Part shown: positions 15,740 to 25,161 of the stretch, one piece after another
How positions within the stretch are numbered: position 1 is the stretch's first letter
Layout: each line of letters opens with the position of its first letter
Origin: JAUPVO01 sp964420875
GTDB taxonomy: Bacteria > Patescibacteriota > Minisyncoccia > Phycocordibacterales > UBA5272
Assembly (NCBI GenBank): GCA_964420875.1
Contig: CAYQUK010000003.1
Location: 1 to 52,829 of the forward strand
Length of the DNA stretch: 52,829 bases
Direction of reading: 5' to 3'
The notes under the pieces: generated by a model
The model's input: the letters and a program-made list of their open reading frames with translations, nothing else
What the model was told of the DNA's origin: nothing
Databases searched by the model: none
Made by a program: the position numbers and the translations under genes

Positions 15740-16753
15740 ATGTCACTCATTTCTCCACAATTAGGAATAGATCTAGGTACTGCAAATATATTAGTATTTG
15801 TTCCTGGAAAAGGTATAGTTTTGAATGAGCCGTCAGTGGTAGCGATACGTGAGGACGACAAAAAGGTATTGGCAGTAGGTCTCGAGGCGAAAGAAATGAT
15901 AGGAAAGACTCCTGACAACATAGTCGCATACAGACCTCTCAAAGACGGTGTAATAGCCGACTATCGTGTTACTGAGGTGATGCTAAAATATTTTATCAAT
16001 AAGGCCTTGCCAAAGTTATCACTGTTTAAGCCAGAAGTGATGGTCAGCGTACCAGCTGGAGTGTCGTCAACAGAGAGGCGTGCAGTTATCGAGGCGTGCT
16101 TGCGTGCTGGTGCTCGTAATGCCTATGTTGTACGTGAGCCTATATTGGCCGCGATAGGTGCAGGCATCCCCATACACGCTGCGAACGGACAGATGATAGT
16201 AGACATAGGTGGGGGGACAACAGACGTAGCCGTTATATCACTCGGGGGTATAGTGTGTAGCACCAGTGTAAAATGCGCAGGCAACAAGCTGGACCAAGCC
16301 ATAGTGGATTATATTAGAAAGACTTTTAATCTGGCAGTCGGTGAGCAAATGGCAGAACAAATTAAAATACAAGTCGGCTCAGCGTTACCTCTCGAAGAGG
16401 AGTTAACAATGAAAGTAAAGGGTCGTGACTATGTCACAGGTTTGCCTCGCACTATAGACCTCGGGACAAATGAAATAGTAAAGGCATTGGACAAAGAGTT
16501 GCGCAATATTATCAAAGCCATAAAAGATGTATTACAAGAGACTCCGCCAGAGCTGGCAAGCGATATCATTGATAACGGTATTATAATGAGTGGAGGAACA
16601 TCACAATTACGTCATTTGCCAGACCTAGTTGAGAGACGCACAGGAGTAAAGGCTGTGATGGCAGATGATGCGTTATACTGTGTTGTGAAGGGGACCGGTG
16701 AGGCACTCAAACATCTCGATGTCTACAAAAAAGTTATCACAACTAAAAAATAG
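15740..16753 (+). CDS. mreB: Rod shape-determining protein MreB (copy 1)
   Basis: The 337-residue actin-like ATPase has GIDLGTANILVFVPGKGIVL (phosphate 1), VDIGGGTTDVAVISLGGI (phosphate 2) and IIMSGGTSQLRHLPDL (adenosine site). It forms filaments under the membrane that guide cell-wall synthesis. Sequence starts MSLISPQLGIDLGT without the amphipathic start common in other MreBs. A second mreB lies 4.5 kb downstream with mreC. The -10 TATAAA (15725-15730) is nine bases before the ATG. Confidence 0.93.
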   Translation: MSLISPQLGIDLGTANILVFVPGKGIVLNEPSVVAIREDDKKVLAVGLEAKEMIGKTPDNIVAYRPLKDGVIADYRVTEVMLKYFINKALPKLSLFKPEVMVSVPAGVSSTERRAVIEACLRAGARNAYVVREPILAAIGAGIPIHAANGQMIVDIGGGTTDVAVISLGGIVCSTSVKCAGNKLDQAIVDYIRKTFNLAVGEQMAEQIKIQVGSALPLEEELTMKVKGRDYVTGLPRTIDLGTNEIVKALDKELRNIIKAIKDVLQETPPELASDIIDNGIIMSGGTSQLRHLPDLVERRTGVKAVMADDALYCVVKGTGEALKHLDVYKKVITTKK

Positions 16754-17255
16754 TTCACTGCTGGACCGCATAGCATTCCACGCTGTTTGTTTTGAGGGTG
16801 ACTATGCATTTGCACAGCTGCGTGATGAGCTGGCTGACACACTCAACAAAATAGTCATAGAGAGTGACGAGGATCATAAAAACTTTTTAAAAAGTGATGT
16901 GGAGGTATTGCAACAATTTCAAAAGACGAGAACCAGTGAAAAGAGATATTTCCTGACAAATTTAAATATACGCAACACGACAATACAAAACATGTTGCTC
17001 AAGGTGGTGGAGGAGCCGAATGAGAATACTATCATAATTTTTGTTGTCAGCACCATGAGTGTGGTATTGCCAACACTTCGTTCTCGCTTACAAGTCATAT
17101 CTTTGCCAGCGGTAGATAGTGATATAGAAAAGAAAATAGAAATAGCAAAGAAAAATTTGAATGTTAGTGACTTGGAAAGGTTGTTATATATAAAAAAGAT
17201 ACGCGACAGTGGCAATGCGAGTGAGAAACAAATAGCAGACTACCTAGCTATTTAG
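16719..17255 (+). CDS. DNA polymerase III delta-prime-like clamp-loader subunit, minimal
   Basis: The 178-residue protein retains the second half of the clamp-loader AAA+ domain. NMLLKVVEEPNENTIIIFVV followed by LPTLRSRLQVISLP matches NALLKxLEEPP and the SRC/S-R sensor region of delta-prime. There is no Walker A, as is normal in delta-prime, but the whole N-terminal lid is shortened. The start is uncertain: ATG 16719 overlaps the 3' end of mreB by 35 bases; ATG 16698 is also possible. It precedes frr in the same direction. Confidence 0.7.
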   Translation: MSTKKLSQLKNSSLLDRIAFHAVCFEGDYAFAQLRDELADTLNKIVIESDEDHKNFLKSDVEVLQQFQKTRTSEKRYFLTNLNIRNTTIQNMLLKVVEEPNENTIIIFVVSTMSVVLPTLRSRLQVISLPAVDSDIEKKIEIAKKNLNVSDLERLLYIKKIRDSGNASEKQIADYLAI

Positions 17256-17270
17256 TGTTATAATACACAC

Positions 17271-17822
17271 ATGTTTGACTTTAAAGATTTTGATCAAAAA
17301 ATAGTGGATATTATAGAGTGGCTACAAAGTGAGTTCAAATCAGTGCAAACTGGTCGTGCTACTCCTGTGGTGCTAGACAATGTATATGTTGAGGCCTACG
17401 GTTCAACTATGCAGCTGTCTCACCTGGCTAGTGTGACTCTTGAGGACGCAAAGACATTGCGTGTATCACCATATGACAAAGGTGGAATAGGTGATATGGA
17501 AAAAGCCATTAACGATGCCAATCTTGGTTTATCAGTGTCATCTGACTCTGATGGACTGCGTGTTATTTTCCCAATGCTAACAACTGAGAGACGTCAGCAG
17601 TATGTAAAGATTATAAAGGAGAAACTGGAAGAGGCGAGAATAAGAATGAAGTCAGCTCGTGAAGATGTAAAGAGAAAAATTGAGAATGGTAAAAAGGAGG
17701 GTGATTATGGTCAGGATGAGGAGAAAAGGTATCTCGATGCATTGCAATCAAAGATAGACAATACAAACAGTGAATTCGAAGGCTTGTTTAATGCAAAAGA
17801 AAAAGACATACTGGGCGAGTAA
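17271..17822 (+). CDS. frr: Ribosome recycling factor
   Basis: The 183-residue protein shows the RRF pattern: EWLQSEFKSVQTGRATPVVLDNVYV near the start, YDKGGIGDMEKAINDANLGL, PMLTTERRQQYVKIIKEKLE, and a helical C terminus with EDVKRKIENGKKEGDYGQDE. It splits post-termination ribosomes with EF-G. Promoter TG-T-TATAAT (17256-17264) ends six bases before the ATG, so a leaderless mRNA is predicted. Confidence 0.95.
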   Translation: MFDFKDFDQKIVDIIEWLQSEFKSVQTGRATPVVLDNVYVEAYGSTMQLSHLASVTLEDAKTLRVSPYDKGGIGDMEKAINDANLGLSVSSDSDGLRVIFPMLTTERRQQYVKIIKEKLEEARIRMKSAREDVKRKIENGKKEGDYGQDEEKRYLDALQSKIDNTNSEFEGLFNAKEKDILGE

Positions 17823-17834
17823 CAAAATCAACAT

Positions 17835-18932
17835 ATGAGCATAATTATTTTCTTCCTAGTTCTACTGGTTCTGGTGATGATACACGAATCAGGACATTTC
17901 TTTGCGGCAAAGATATCTAAAATGCGTGTAGAGGAGTTCGCATTTGGATTCCCGCCAAAACTATTTGGTAAAAAAGTAGGCGAGACACTTTATGCTTTTA
18001 ATCTTTTGCCAATAGGTGGATATGTAAAGATAACAGGAGAGTCATTTGATGAGGGCGAGAGGAAAAATATAGCGTCTGACAAAAAGGCTTTTCAAAACAG
18101 ACCAAAATATTTACAGATTTTTGTCTTATCAGCTGGAGTAATAATGAATTTAGTTTTAGCTGTTGTTTTGTTCTCATTTATTTATACTCAGCCGCACCTT
18201 GTGTCATCTAGTGATACTGACTATGGCAGCAGGGTGACTGACGCTCACATAGTTGTGGTAGGGGTGAGCCCAAATTCTCCTGTTGAGGCGGTAGGTATGA
18301 TACCAGGAGATAAGATTTTAAATATGTTTACAGGCAAATCTGTAGCCAAGCTGGATAGCTCGGACTCCGTTGTTAACTTTGTAAAAGACCACAATGAGGA
18401 GCCGATAACAATAGTGTATGAGAGGACAAACACTGGCAAGGTATCAACTACGACTCTCCAGGCTGTTTACGGACTAGTTGATGGTCGCAAGTCTCTCGGC
18501 TTTGCAGTTGATCACGCGGGCATGGTTTCGCTACCAGTAGGTGAGGCTATTGTAAAAGCAACAACAGACACAGGAAAGTTCACATGGCTAACCATGACAG
18601 GTCTCGTAGACATTATCAAAAAGGTGGCCAATGGTGAGAATGTTATGAATGCATTAGCTGGTCCAGTAGGAATAGCCAAGATGGTTGGTGGCGCATCCGA
18701 GGCTGGAGCCATCACACTCCTGACATTTGTGGCGATACTCTCTATCAACCTGGCAGTGTTCAATGCACTCCCAATACCGGCTCTCGATGGAGGTCGTATA
18801 GTTTTCGTTTTGATAGAGATGATAATCAGGAGACCTCTCAATTACAAGTTCCAATATTGGGCCAACTCCATCTCATTCCTATTCCTCATCGGACTCATAC
18901 TAACCACGACATTCTTTGATATTTTTAGATAG
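17835..18932 (+). CDS. rseP: RseP-type site-2 intramembrane zinc metalloprotease
   Basis: The 365-residue protein is an M50 family protease. HEsGH (MIHESGHFFAAK, residues 16-27) in the first helix supplies zinc ligands, a PDZ-like domain spans about 125-220, and the second active-site motif is NALPIPALDGGR (about 312-323). Four helices are predicted. RseP cleaves transmembrane segments such as those of anti-sigma factors and signal-peptide remnants; the local substrate is unknown. It lies 12 bases after frr. Confidence 0.92.
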   Translation: MSIIIFFLVLLVLVMIHESGHFFAAKISKMRVEEFAFGFPPKLFGKKVGETLYAFNLLPIGGYVKITGESFDEGERKNIASDKKAFQNRPKYLQIFVLSAGVIMNLVLAVVLFSFIYTQPHLVSSSDTDYGSRVTDAHIVVVGVSPNSPVEAVGMIPGDKILNMFTGKSVAKLDSSDSVVNFVKDHNEEPITIVYERTNTGKVSTTTLQAVYGLVDGRKSLGFAVDHAGMVSLPVGEAIVKATTDTGKFTWLTMTGLVDIIKKVANGENVMNALAGPVGIAKMVGGASEAGAITLLTFVAILSINLAVFNALPIPALDGGRIVFVLIEMIIRRPLNYKFQYWANSISFLFLIGLILTTTFFDIFR

Positions 18933-18954
18933 ATATTTGTGATATTATAAGTTT

Positions 18955-20232
18955 ATGAAGCAGTCAGAATTATTTACAAAAACATCTAAAACAGCACCAA
19001 GTGATGAGGTGTCTAAAAATGCACAACTACTTATACGTGCCGGCTATATACACAAGGAGTTAGCGGGTGTGTACACATTGCTGCCTCTCGGTCACAAGGT
19101 GTTCAACAACATTGTAGGAGTGATACGCGAAGAGATGAATGCAATAGGTGGCCAGGAACTAGAGATGACGGCACTACAGGATGGTGAAGTGTGGCAAAAG
19201 TCAGGTAGATGGATCAACAATCCCGATGTAGATGTCTGGTTCACAACAAAACTAAAGAATGACACGGAGCTCGGTCTCGGATTCACCCATGAGGAGCCGA
19301 TAACAAACATGATGACAAAGTTCATACAGAGTTATCGTGACTTACCGGTGCTCGCGTATCAATTTCAAAAGAAATTTAGAAATGAAACCAGAGCAAAGAG
19401 TGGAATAATGAGAACTAGAGAGTTTGTGATGAAGGACTTGTATAGTTTTTGTAAATCAGAAGCAGAACAGTTAGATGTATATGAAAAAGTAAAGAGAGGC
19501 TATGTAAATATTTTTAATAGACTTGGAATAGGTGAAAAGACATTTGTAACATTTGCATCGGGTGGAGTATTTTCAAAATACTCTCATGAGTTTCAAACAT
19601 TAACTGACGCAGGTGAAGACGATATATATATCAGTGACGAGAAAAAGATAGCCATTAACAAAGAAGTTCTGAATGATGAAGTTTTAAATGACTTAGGACT
19701 AAAGAGAGAAAACTTGAGAGTTGAAAAAGCGGTAGAGGTGGGGAACATTTTTAACCTTGGCACTAGATTTTCTGATGCTATGGGGTTGGAGTATTCGGAT
19801 GAGAACGGGCAGAAACAAAAAGTCTGGATGGGCTCATATGGTATCGGTCCTGCGCGTGTGATGGGAACTATTGTTGAGGTATTGTCAGACGAGAATGGTA
19901 TAGTCTGGCCAGCATCAGTAGCGCCATTCGCTTTACATATGGTTACACTTTTTAAAGATAAAAATGAAGAGGCATACAAGGTGTCACAGGAGATATATAA
20001 CAAATTAAAACAGGCTGGTGTTGAGGTGTTGTGGGATGACAGAGAGGGGGCTGGAGCAGGGGAAAAGTTTGCAGATGCAGATCTACTCGGTATGCCGATG
20101 CGTGTGACCATCTCACACAAGTCACTACTCGCCGGTGGCGTAGAGTTAAAAGAAAGACGCGAGCGTGACAACAGTAAAGCCGAGATCATTTCTGTCGAGC
20201 ACCTGCTCACAATGTATACAAAGGAGTGCTAA
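18955..20232 (+). CDS. proS: Prolyl-tRNA synthetase, short form
   Basis: The 425-residue class II enzyme has the family start (SELFTKTSKTAPSDEVSKNAQLLIRAG), motif 2 (FRNETRAKSGIMRTREFVMKDLYSF), motif 3 (SYGIGPARVMG) and a C-terminal anticodon-binding domain. It attaches proline to tRNA-Pro. The INS editing domain present in the typical 570-aa bacterial form is absent; the insertion point about residue 190 runs straight through. Promoter TG-A-TATTAT (18940-18948) is six bases before the ATG. Confidence 0.93.
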   Translation: MKQSELFTKTSKTAPSDEVSKNAQLLIRAGYIHKELAGVYTLLPLGHKVFNNIVGVIREEMNAIGGQELEMTALQDGEVWQKSGRWINNPDVDVWFTTKLKNDTELGLGFTHEEPITNMMTKFIQSYRDLPVLAYQFQKKFRNETRAKSGIMRTREFVMKDLYSFCKSEAEQLDVYEKVKRGYVNIFNRLGIGEKTFVTFASGGVFSKYSHEFQTLTDAGEDDIYISDEKKIAINKEVLNDEVLNDLGLKRENLRVEKAVEVGNIFNLGTRFSDAMGLEYSDENGQKQKVWMGSYGIGPARVMGTIVEVLSDENGIVWPASVAPFALHMVTLFKDKNEEAYKVSQEIYNKLKQAGVEVLWDDREGAGAGEKFADADLLGMPMRVTISHKSLLAGGVELKERRERDNSKAEIISVEHLLTMYTKEC

Positions 20233-20286
20233 TTTCCATATTTGTCAAGGTTATTTTGCTTTCTCTTTATATGTTAAACTAACAAT

Positions 20287-21336
20287 ATGTTTGAGAAATG
20301 GAAGAATAAATTTTCTAATGAGATAGGAATAGATCTCGGTACTGCGAATACTTTGGTGTATGTTCGTGGTGTGGGTATAGTTATCAATGAGCCATCAATA
20401 GTAGCGGTGAATGTAAAGACAGATAGGATGGTGGCGATAGGTAACGAGGCCAAACAAATGATGGGGCGAACACCAACACATATCAGATGTGTTAGACCAC
20501 TTGTGGATGGTGTGATTAGTGACTATGAGGTGACAGAGGAGATGCTCGGGTATCTGATTAACAAAGCGAATAGTATACATAAAAAGTTTTTGCGTCCTCG
20601 TGTAGTCGTCGGTGTGCCAGTTGGTATTACAAATGTAGAAACTAGGGCCGTGTATGATGCGGCACGTGCTGCAGGTGCGAGAGAGGTATACATCGTCGAG
20701 GAGCCTATGGCTGCAGCTATTGGTATTAGATTGCCTATACATGATGCTGAGGGGTCAATGATAGTGGATATCGGTGGAGGAACTACAGACATAGCCGTCA
20801 TCTCACTTTCTGGTATTGTGAAAGCGAGATCTATCAAGGTGGCTGGGGACAAGTTGAACCAAGACATCATCTCATATGTTCGTGATGAGTTTAAAATGCT
20901 TATCGGTGAAAAGACTGCAGAGGAGATCAAAATGCAAATCGGTTCGGCTATGCCTGATGGTGATCCAGAGGATATGAAAGTAAAAGGTCGCGATCTGGTA
21001 TCAGGTTTACCAAAGGAGGTGACAATAACAGATAGTGATATACGCAAAGCAATGTATAACAGCATCTCGCAAATAGTCGAAGGCATAAAAGAAGTCATAG
21101 AGATGACCCCTCCAGAAGTACTGACTGACATTATGAACAAAGGTATAACATTGGCTGGCGGTGGGGCGTTGATACGCGGATTGTCAGAATTACTGAGAAT
21201 ACAATTAAAGGTCCCGGTATCGCAATGTGAAGACCCTCTGACAGCTGTAGCTCGTGGGTGTGGGATCATTCTCGAGGATGTCTCTAGATTTAAAGATGTT
21301 TTAATAAAAGATCATGTTGATATCGCGTACAGATAG
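20287..21336 (+). CDS. mreB: Rod shape-determining protein MreB (copy 2)
   Basis: The 349-residue protein has the full MreB motif set: IGIDLGTANTLVYVRGVGIV, VDIGGGTTDIAVISLSGIV and ITLAGGGALIRGLSELL. Its start MFEKWKNKFSNEIG fits an amphipathic membrane-binding helix, which copy 1 lacks, so the two may form mixed or specialised filaments. It overlaps mreC by 23 bases, and PBP2 follows. The candidate -10 TAAACT (20275-20280) lies six bases before the ATG. Confidence 0.94.
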   Translation: MFEKWKNKFSNEIGIDLGTANTLVYVRGVGIVINEPSIVAVNVKTDRMVAIGNEAKQMMGRTPTHIRCVRPLVDGVISDYEVTEEMLGYLINKANSIHKKFLRPRVVVGVPVGITNVETRAVYDAARAAGAREVYIVEEPMAAAIGIRLPIHDAEGSMIVDIGGGTTDIAVISLSGIVKARSIKVAGDKLNQDIISYVRDEFKMLIGEKTAEEIKMQIGSAMPDGDPEDMKVKGRDLVSGLPKEVTITDSDIRKAMYNSISQIVEGIKEVIEMTPPEVLTDIMNKGITLAGGGALIRGLSELLRIQLKVPVSQCEDPLTAVARGCGIILEDVSRFKDVLIKDHVDIAYR

Positions 21337-22048
21337 GGGATATTCTCGGTCTAGCAGAGTTAGGAATCTGTCTATAATTTTTGCAGTACTTATTGTTTTG
21401 TTTTTCTTATTGAGGTCAATCATGCAACCTGTATTGCTTGGTGGAGCGTCCTGGATATCAAATATTTTTACAAATAAAACAATTGAAAAGCTACAACTTG
21501 AAAATGATGAGTTGAAAAATAAGTTATCATTAATCGAGTCATTGTCTATCAACACGAGCAGCACAGAGGAACTTTTAAAAATAGGCATTACTGATTTTGT
21601 TCGTGCATCTGTGATAATTAAAAAAATGAATAGCGTCTATGGCAGTGTGTATATTAATAAAGGGTCTCTAGATGGTATCCAAGTCGACAACATTGTCTTT
21701 GCTTCAGGTTTGCATCCTGTCGGATCTGTGGCTGGTGTAGATGAGAAGTTTTCTCGTATTGAGTTATTTACTGCTAGTAACAAAAAGCTGGGAGGGCTGT
21801 TGAGATACTCTTCGTCTAGTGAGGAGGTGATAGAGTTGCAAGGTGATGGAGCTTATGGATTTGTGGCTACTGTACCATCCAACTCAAGTATTAAAAATGG
21901 AGACAATATATATTTCAACCAAGATCCAGACTTTGTTATAGGTCAAGTAGTAGCGATAGGTTTAAATGAAAACGAAAACAATAAAATAGTTAGAATCAAA
22001 AGCTTTTACTCTGTTGCCGGCACCGCCTCTCTTTATATACAAAAATAA
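21314..22048 (+). CDS. mreC: Rod shape-determining protein MreC
   Basis: The 244-residue protein has a membrane helix (about 22-42), a coiled-coil segment (IEKLQLENDELKNKLSLIES), then two beta-barrel subdomains with VYINKGSLDGIQVDN and PVGSVAGVDEKFSRIELFT. MreC links MreB, PBP2 and the elongation machinery in the periplasmic space. It overlaps mreB by 23 bases, so translation is probably coupled. Confidence 0.9.
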   Translation: MLISRTDRGYSRSSRVRNLSIIFAVLIVLFFLLRSIMQPVLLGGASWISNIFTNKTIEKLQLENDELKNKLSLIESLSINTSSTEELLKIGITDFVRASVIIKKMNSVYGSVYINKGSLDGIQVDNIVFASGLHPVGSVAGVDEKFSRIELFTASNKKLGGLLRYSSSSEEVIELQGDGAYGFVATVPSNSSIKNGDNIYFNQDPDFVIGQVVAIGLNENENNKIVRIKSFYSVAGTASLYIQK

Positions 22049-22049
22049 A

Positions 22050-22190
22050 ATGCTTTTTATCTATATATTATCTGTTATTTCTTTGATTGTTGATATGACT
22101 TTCGCAAATAATGTACCAGTACTAACTTTAGTATTATACTGCACTATATTTATATATTATGTACTTAGGCCATACATCCGTTCGTATTAG
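22050..22190 (+). CDS. Tiny membrane protein in the mreD position (46 aa)
   Basis: ATG 22050 lies two bases after the mreC stop and encodes two hydrophobic stretches (about 1-17 and 22-39) with LSVISLIVDMTFANNVPVLT. Its end overlaps the PBP2 start by 32 bases. The order mreB-mreC-here-PBP2 is where mreD (about 160 aa, five or six helices) normally sits, and the sequence looks like the C-terminal pair of MreD helices. It may be a reduced MreD. Identity rests on position and hydrophobicity only. Confidence 0.5.
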   Translation: MLFIYILSVISLIVDMTFANNVPVLTLVLYCTIFIYYVLRPYIRSY

Positions 22191-23862
22191 AAGATCTAGA
22201 AATGAGGTAGACCCAGATGAGGTCTTTGCCGACTCTATGAACATTTCCAAGTTTGACGGGGATATATTAGAGGGCAAATTTGAAAAGCCTCTTTCAAAAC
22301 CCAGCTTCTTGATTCTGTTTGCAGGTATAACTTTTGTTTTTCTGGTATTTTTTGTAAAAGCTTTTTCTACAGAGATACTTGAGGGCGTACATTGGGCGGA
22401 ACTTTCTAGTAATAACTATTTGAAAAACACTCCTGTCTTTGCTTATCGCGGTGTTATCAAAGACAGAAATGGTGTGTTGCTGGCTTGGAATGACACCACA
22501 ACATCAACAGGTACGGTTAGGTCTATACCAGAGAGGAGATATATTAACGATGGAGGATTCTCACACATACTTGGCTATGTTAGTTATCCAAAAAAAGACA
22601 AGTCAGGATATTTTTGGCAAACAGAATATATAGGTGCTGACGGTTTAGAAAAACAATATAACAAAAACTTATCAGGTGTAGCTGGTGAATTGATAGTTGA
22701 GGTGTCCGCTCGGGGGCAAATACAAAATGATAACATTATAAAGCCTCCAATTGATGGTGAGACACTTAATACTCATATCGACAGCCGTGTACAAAATATC
22801 TTTTTTAAGCATCTCAAAGAGGCTGTAGATGCCCAAGGGTTCTCTGGTGGCGCAGCGATAATGATGGATGTGAACACTGGAGAGGTGATAGCTATGACTA
22901 GTTATCCAGAGTATTCAAACAATATATTTATCAATGCCAGCAGTACAGAAGAAAAAGAAAAAAAGGCCAGATATTTGCTAGACAAATCAAAACCAATGCT
23001 CAATCGTGCCATATCTGGGCAAATTGTTCCTGGCTCAACAGTAAAGCCATTCATGGCTTATGCAGCATTGACTGAAGGGGTGATAGATGAATTTAAAAGT
23101 ATATATAGTAGTGGGGCGCTCGTGATAAAAAACGTGTATGGCGGACCAGATACTGTTTTCAAAGACTGGAAGGCTCATGGGTATGTGAATGTAAAAGAGG
23201 CTATAGCAGAGTCATCTGATGAGTTTTTCTATCAAGTTGGTGGCGGGTATAAAGACCAGCCAGGGCTCGGTATATCTCGCATAGAAAGATATATGAAATT
23301 GTTTGGCTTTGCATCATCTACCGGAGTTGACCTACCATCTGAAAAGTCTGGAGTAGTGCCATCACCAGAATGGAAAAAGAAAAATTTTGAAGATGGTGAC
23401 TGGTTACTCGGCAACACATATCATACTTCTATTGGACAGTATGGATTTCAAACCACACCTCTCGAGCTGGTCAGATCTATATCCGCTATTGCTAATGGAG
23501 GCACACTAGTCACACCACATTTAGTTGGACAAGTGGCCCCAGCTAGCAAATTAGAACTGAACTCCAACTCATTGCGTATAGTTCGTCAGGGAATGCTCAT
23601 GACAACAGGTGAGTCCGGTACGGCGCATTACTTCCAAGACTTACCTTTCAAAATAGGGGCAAAGACTGGTACCGCTCAGCTGGGATATAACAATGAGAGG
23701 GTTAACTCTTGGTCTACAGGGTATTTCCCTTATGACAACCCTAAATACGCGTTTGTATATGTTATGGAAAGTGGTCCACATACCAACACTTTGGCCGCCT
23801 CAAAGGTAATGAGGGCTATATTTGGTGATATGTTGCTCGAGACTCCAGAGTATACGAAGTAG
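22159..23862 (+). CDS. mrdA: Penicillin-binding protein 2 (peptidoglycan transpeptidase)
   Basis: The 567-residue protein has a helix near residues 50-70, a PBP dimerisation domain, and a transpeptidase domain with SxxK (SGQIVPGSTVKPF, catalytic Ser), SxN-type SSDEFFYQVG and KTGTAQ (about residue 500). PBP2 crosslinks side-wall peptidoglycan with the MreBCD-RodA complex. The S-S-D in place of S-x-N is a common PBP2 variant. RodA is not in this window. It follows the mreC cluster. Confidence 0.92.
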   Translation: MYLGHTSVRIRRSRNEVDPDEVFADSMNISKFDGDILEGKFEKPLSKPSFLILFAGITFVFLVFFVKAFSTEILEGVHWAELSSNNYLKNTPVFAYRGVIKDRNGVLLAWNDTTTSTGTVRSIPERRYINDGGFSHILGYVSYPKKDKSGYFWQTEYIGADGLEKQYNKNLSGVAGELIVEVSARGQIQNDNIIKPPIDGETLNTHIDSRVQNIFFKHLKEAVDAQGFSGGAAIMMDVNTGEVIAMTSYPEYSNNIFINASSTEEKEKKARYLLDKSKPMLNRAISGQIVPGSTVKPFMAYAALTEGVIDEFKSIYSSGALVIKNVYGGPDTVFKDWKAHGYVNVKEAIAESSDEFFYQVGGGYKDQPGLGISRIERYMKLFGFASSTGVDLPSEKSGVVPSPEWKKKNFEDGDWLLGNTYHTSIGQYGFQTTPLELVRSISAIANGGTLVTPHLVGQVAPASKLELNSNSLRIVRQGMLMTTGESGTAHYFQDLPFKIGAKTGTAQLGYNNERVNSWSTGYFPYDNPKYAFVYVMESGPHTNTLAASKVMRAIFGDMLLETPEYTK

Positions 23863-23889
23863 CTGTATTGTGGTATAATATTACCCAAT

Positions 23890-24354
23890 ATGAACAAAGA
23901 ATACATAACATTAGAGAAAAAGGGCGAACTTGAAAATGAGCTCAAAGACTTGGTTACTGTAAAGAGAAAAGAGATAGCTGATGCTCTGGAGTATGCAAAG
24001 TCACTCGGTGACTTGTCAGAGAATGCTGAGTATCATCAGGCTCGTGAGGATCAGGCGCGCCTCGAGGATCGTATAGCAGAGGTAGAATACATTTTAAAAA
24101 ATGCAGAGGTAGCCGAGAGACATCATGCAGGTGTTGTAGAGGTTGGTACTGTTGTAAAGGTTAAAAAGTCTGGCAGCACAAAAGAGATAACTTATACTCT
24201 TGTTGGTAGTGAGGAGGCTGATATAGTTGAGGGTAAAATATCTAATGAGTCACCATTAGGAGGTGCATTAATGGGTAAAAAAGTTGGCGAGTCAGCAACT
24301 ATCAAAACTCCAAAAGGCGAAGAGGTGACATATAAAGTTATCGCGATTGACTAG
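23890..24354 (+). CDS. greA: Transcription elongation factor GreA
   Basis: The 154-residue protein has the GreA coiled coil with LGDLSENAEYHQAREDQARLEDRI (Asp and Glu at the tip rescue backtracked RNA polymerase) and the FKBP-like C-terminal domain (ISNESPLGGALMGKKVGESA). Promoter TG-G-TATAAT (23871-23879) lies ten bases before the ATG, giving a very short leader. The -35 of the next cassette overlaps its stop codon. Confidence 0.95.
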   Translation: MNKEYITLEKKGELENELKDLVTVKRKEIADALEYAKSLGDLSENAEYHQAREDQARLEDRIAEVEYILKNAEVAERHHAGVVEVGTVVKVKKSGSTKEITYTLVGSEEADIVEGKISNESPLGGALMGKKVGESATIKTPKGEEVTYKVIAID

Positions 24355-24375
24355 TGGGCCATATAGTTGTAGAGT
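24347..24375 (+). promoter_or_regulatory. Canonical promoter of the HD-hydrolase cassette
   Basis: TTGACT (24347-24352), exactly 17 bases, TAGAGT (24370-24375). The -35 overlaps the end of greA (ATT GAC TAG). Both boxes are identical to those at 26610-26638. Confidence 0.7.
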
Positions 24376-24409
24376 GTATTTGGATTATTAATACCCTTAG
24401 GAGGGTGAG

Positions 24410-25090
24410 ATGCGTTATTTTGAGTTTAGTGGTGACATTGATGTTCAGGCTGATGCTAAGAACGCTTGGTTGAGGCTTTGCAAGAAAAAGGAAGAAGCAG
24501 GTCGAGTGTTTGATGTTGTGTTCGGGGCGCAAGATAGGAATCTGGCCTACCATAATACTAAACACCTTTGGGATTGTTGGGATTTCATTTTTCGATCTGA
24601 CGCACCTAAGAGGGTCAAGGATATCGCAGTAGCGATAATACTTTTCCACGACGTTGTTTATGTGCCAGGGTCAAGGCAGAATGAAAAACATAGCGCAGAA
24701 GGATTTTTGTCTGTGACTAAACGTTGTGGCCTTCATAAAAGCGTTTCGGATGACATCGAGCAAGGTGTCAGCAACACCATTCACACCCCTCTTTCTCGAC
24801 ATATCTGTCGCATGCATCCACGGTCTGCAATTTCTCTTGCTTGCGACGCCGACCTGATAAGTCTGTCATCTTCGCCTGATGTTTTCATTTCAAATAGTCG
24901 TCAAATAGCTGACGAGCTTCGTTATCCAAAGTCAGGACAGAAATTTCAGCTCGCGACAGCAAATGCTCTAATTAAGTTTTTGCCTACCAAACACAATCCA
25001 ACGATTTATTTGACGGAGTGGGCTGCATCCTATGAAGTAGCTGCAATTGCTAATCTGCGATCTGCTATCGAGCCTTGGTTTGTGATCTGA
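24410..25090 (+). CDS. HD-superfamily metal-dependent phosphohydrolase (COG4339-like)
   Basis: The 226-residue protein has YHNTKH (residues 47-52), FHD (79-81), PGSRQNEKHSA (Glu92) and CDADL (Asp146/Asp148). This is the ordered H...HD...E...D set of a predicted HD hydrolase family related to COG4339. It probably hydrolyses a phosphoester or nucleotide with a bound metal. It carries a strong AGGAGG (24399-24404) five bases before the ATG, a -35/-10 promoter and a long terminator, and uses few ATA codons. It splits greA from lysS and looks acquired. Confidence 0.7.
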   Translation: MRYFEFSGDIDVQADAKNAWLRLCKKKEEAGRVFDVVFGAQDRNLAYHNTKHLWDCWDFIFRSDAPKRVKDIAVAIILFHDVVYVPGSRQNEKHSAEGFLSVTKRCGLHKSVSDDIEQGVSNTIHTPLSRHICRMHPRSAISLACDADLISLSSSPDVFISNSRQIADELRYPKSGQKFQLATANALIKFLPTKHNPTIYLTEWAASYEVAAIANLRSAIEPWFVI

Positions 25091-25095
25091 TTCTT

Positions 25096-25143
25096 ACCCG
25101 GCACAAGTATAAGTTTAAAACTTATACTTGTGCCGGGTTTTGT
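25096..25143 (+). terminator. Long intrinsic terminator of the HD cassette
   Basis: Eighteen perfect base pairs (ACCCGGCACAAGTATAAG with its complement, 25096-25113 and 25121-25138) then TTTTGTGTT. The lysS -10 begins three bases after. Confidence 0.9.
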
Positions 25144-25161
25144 GTTATGATTTATATCATT

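Noticed and set aside
19593..20210. A 205-codon open frame on the minus strand inside proS
   Set aside because: Ser-rich, antisense shadow of a strongly conserved gene, without promoter or ribosome site. The same holds for the antisense frames in mreB, infB and clpC.
22921..23060. Defect in PBP2 because SSD replaces the usual SxN
   Set aside because: SxD is a normal variant in class B penicillin-binding proteins, and the SxxK and KTG motifs are intact.
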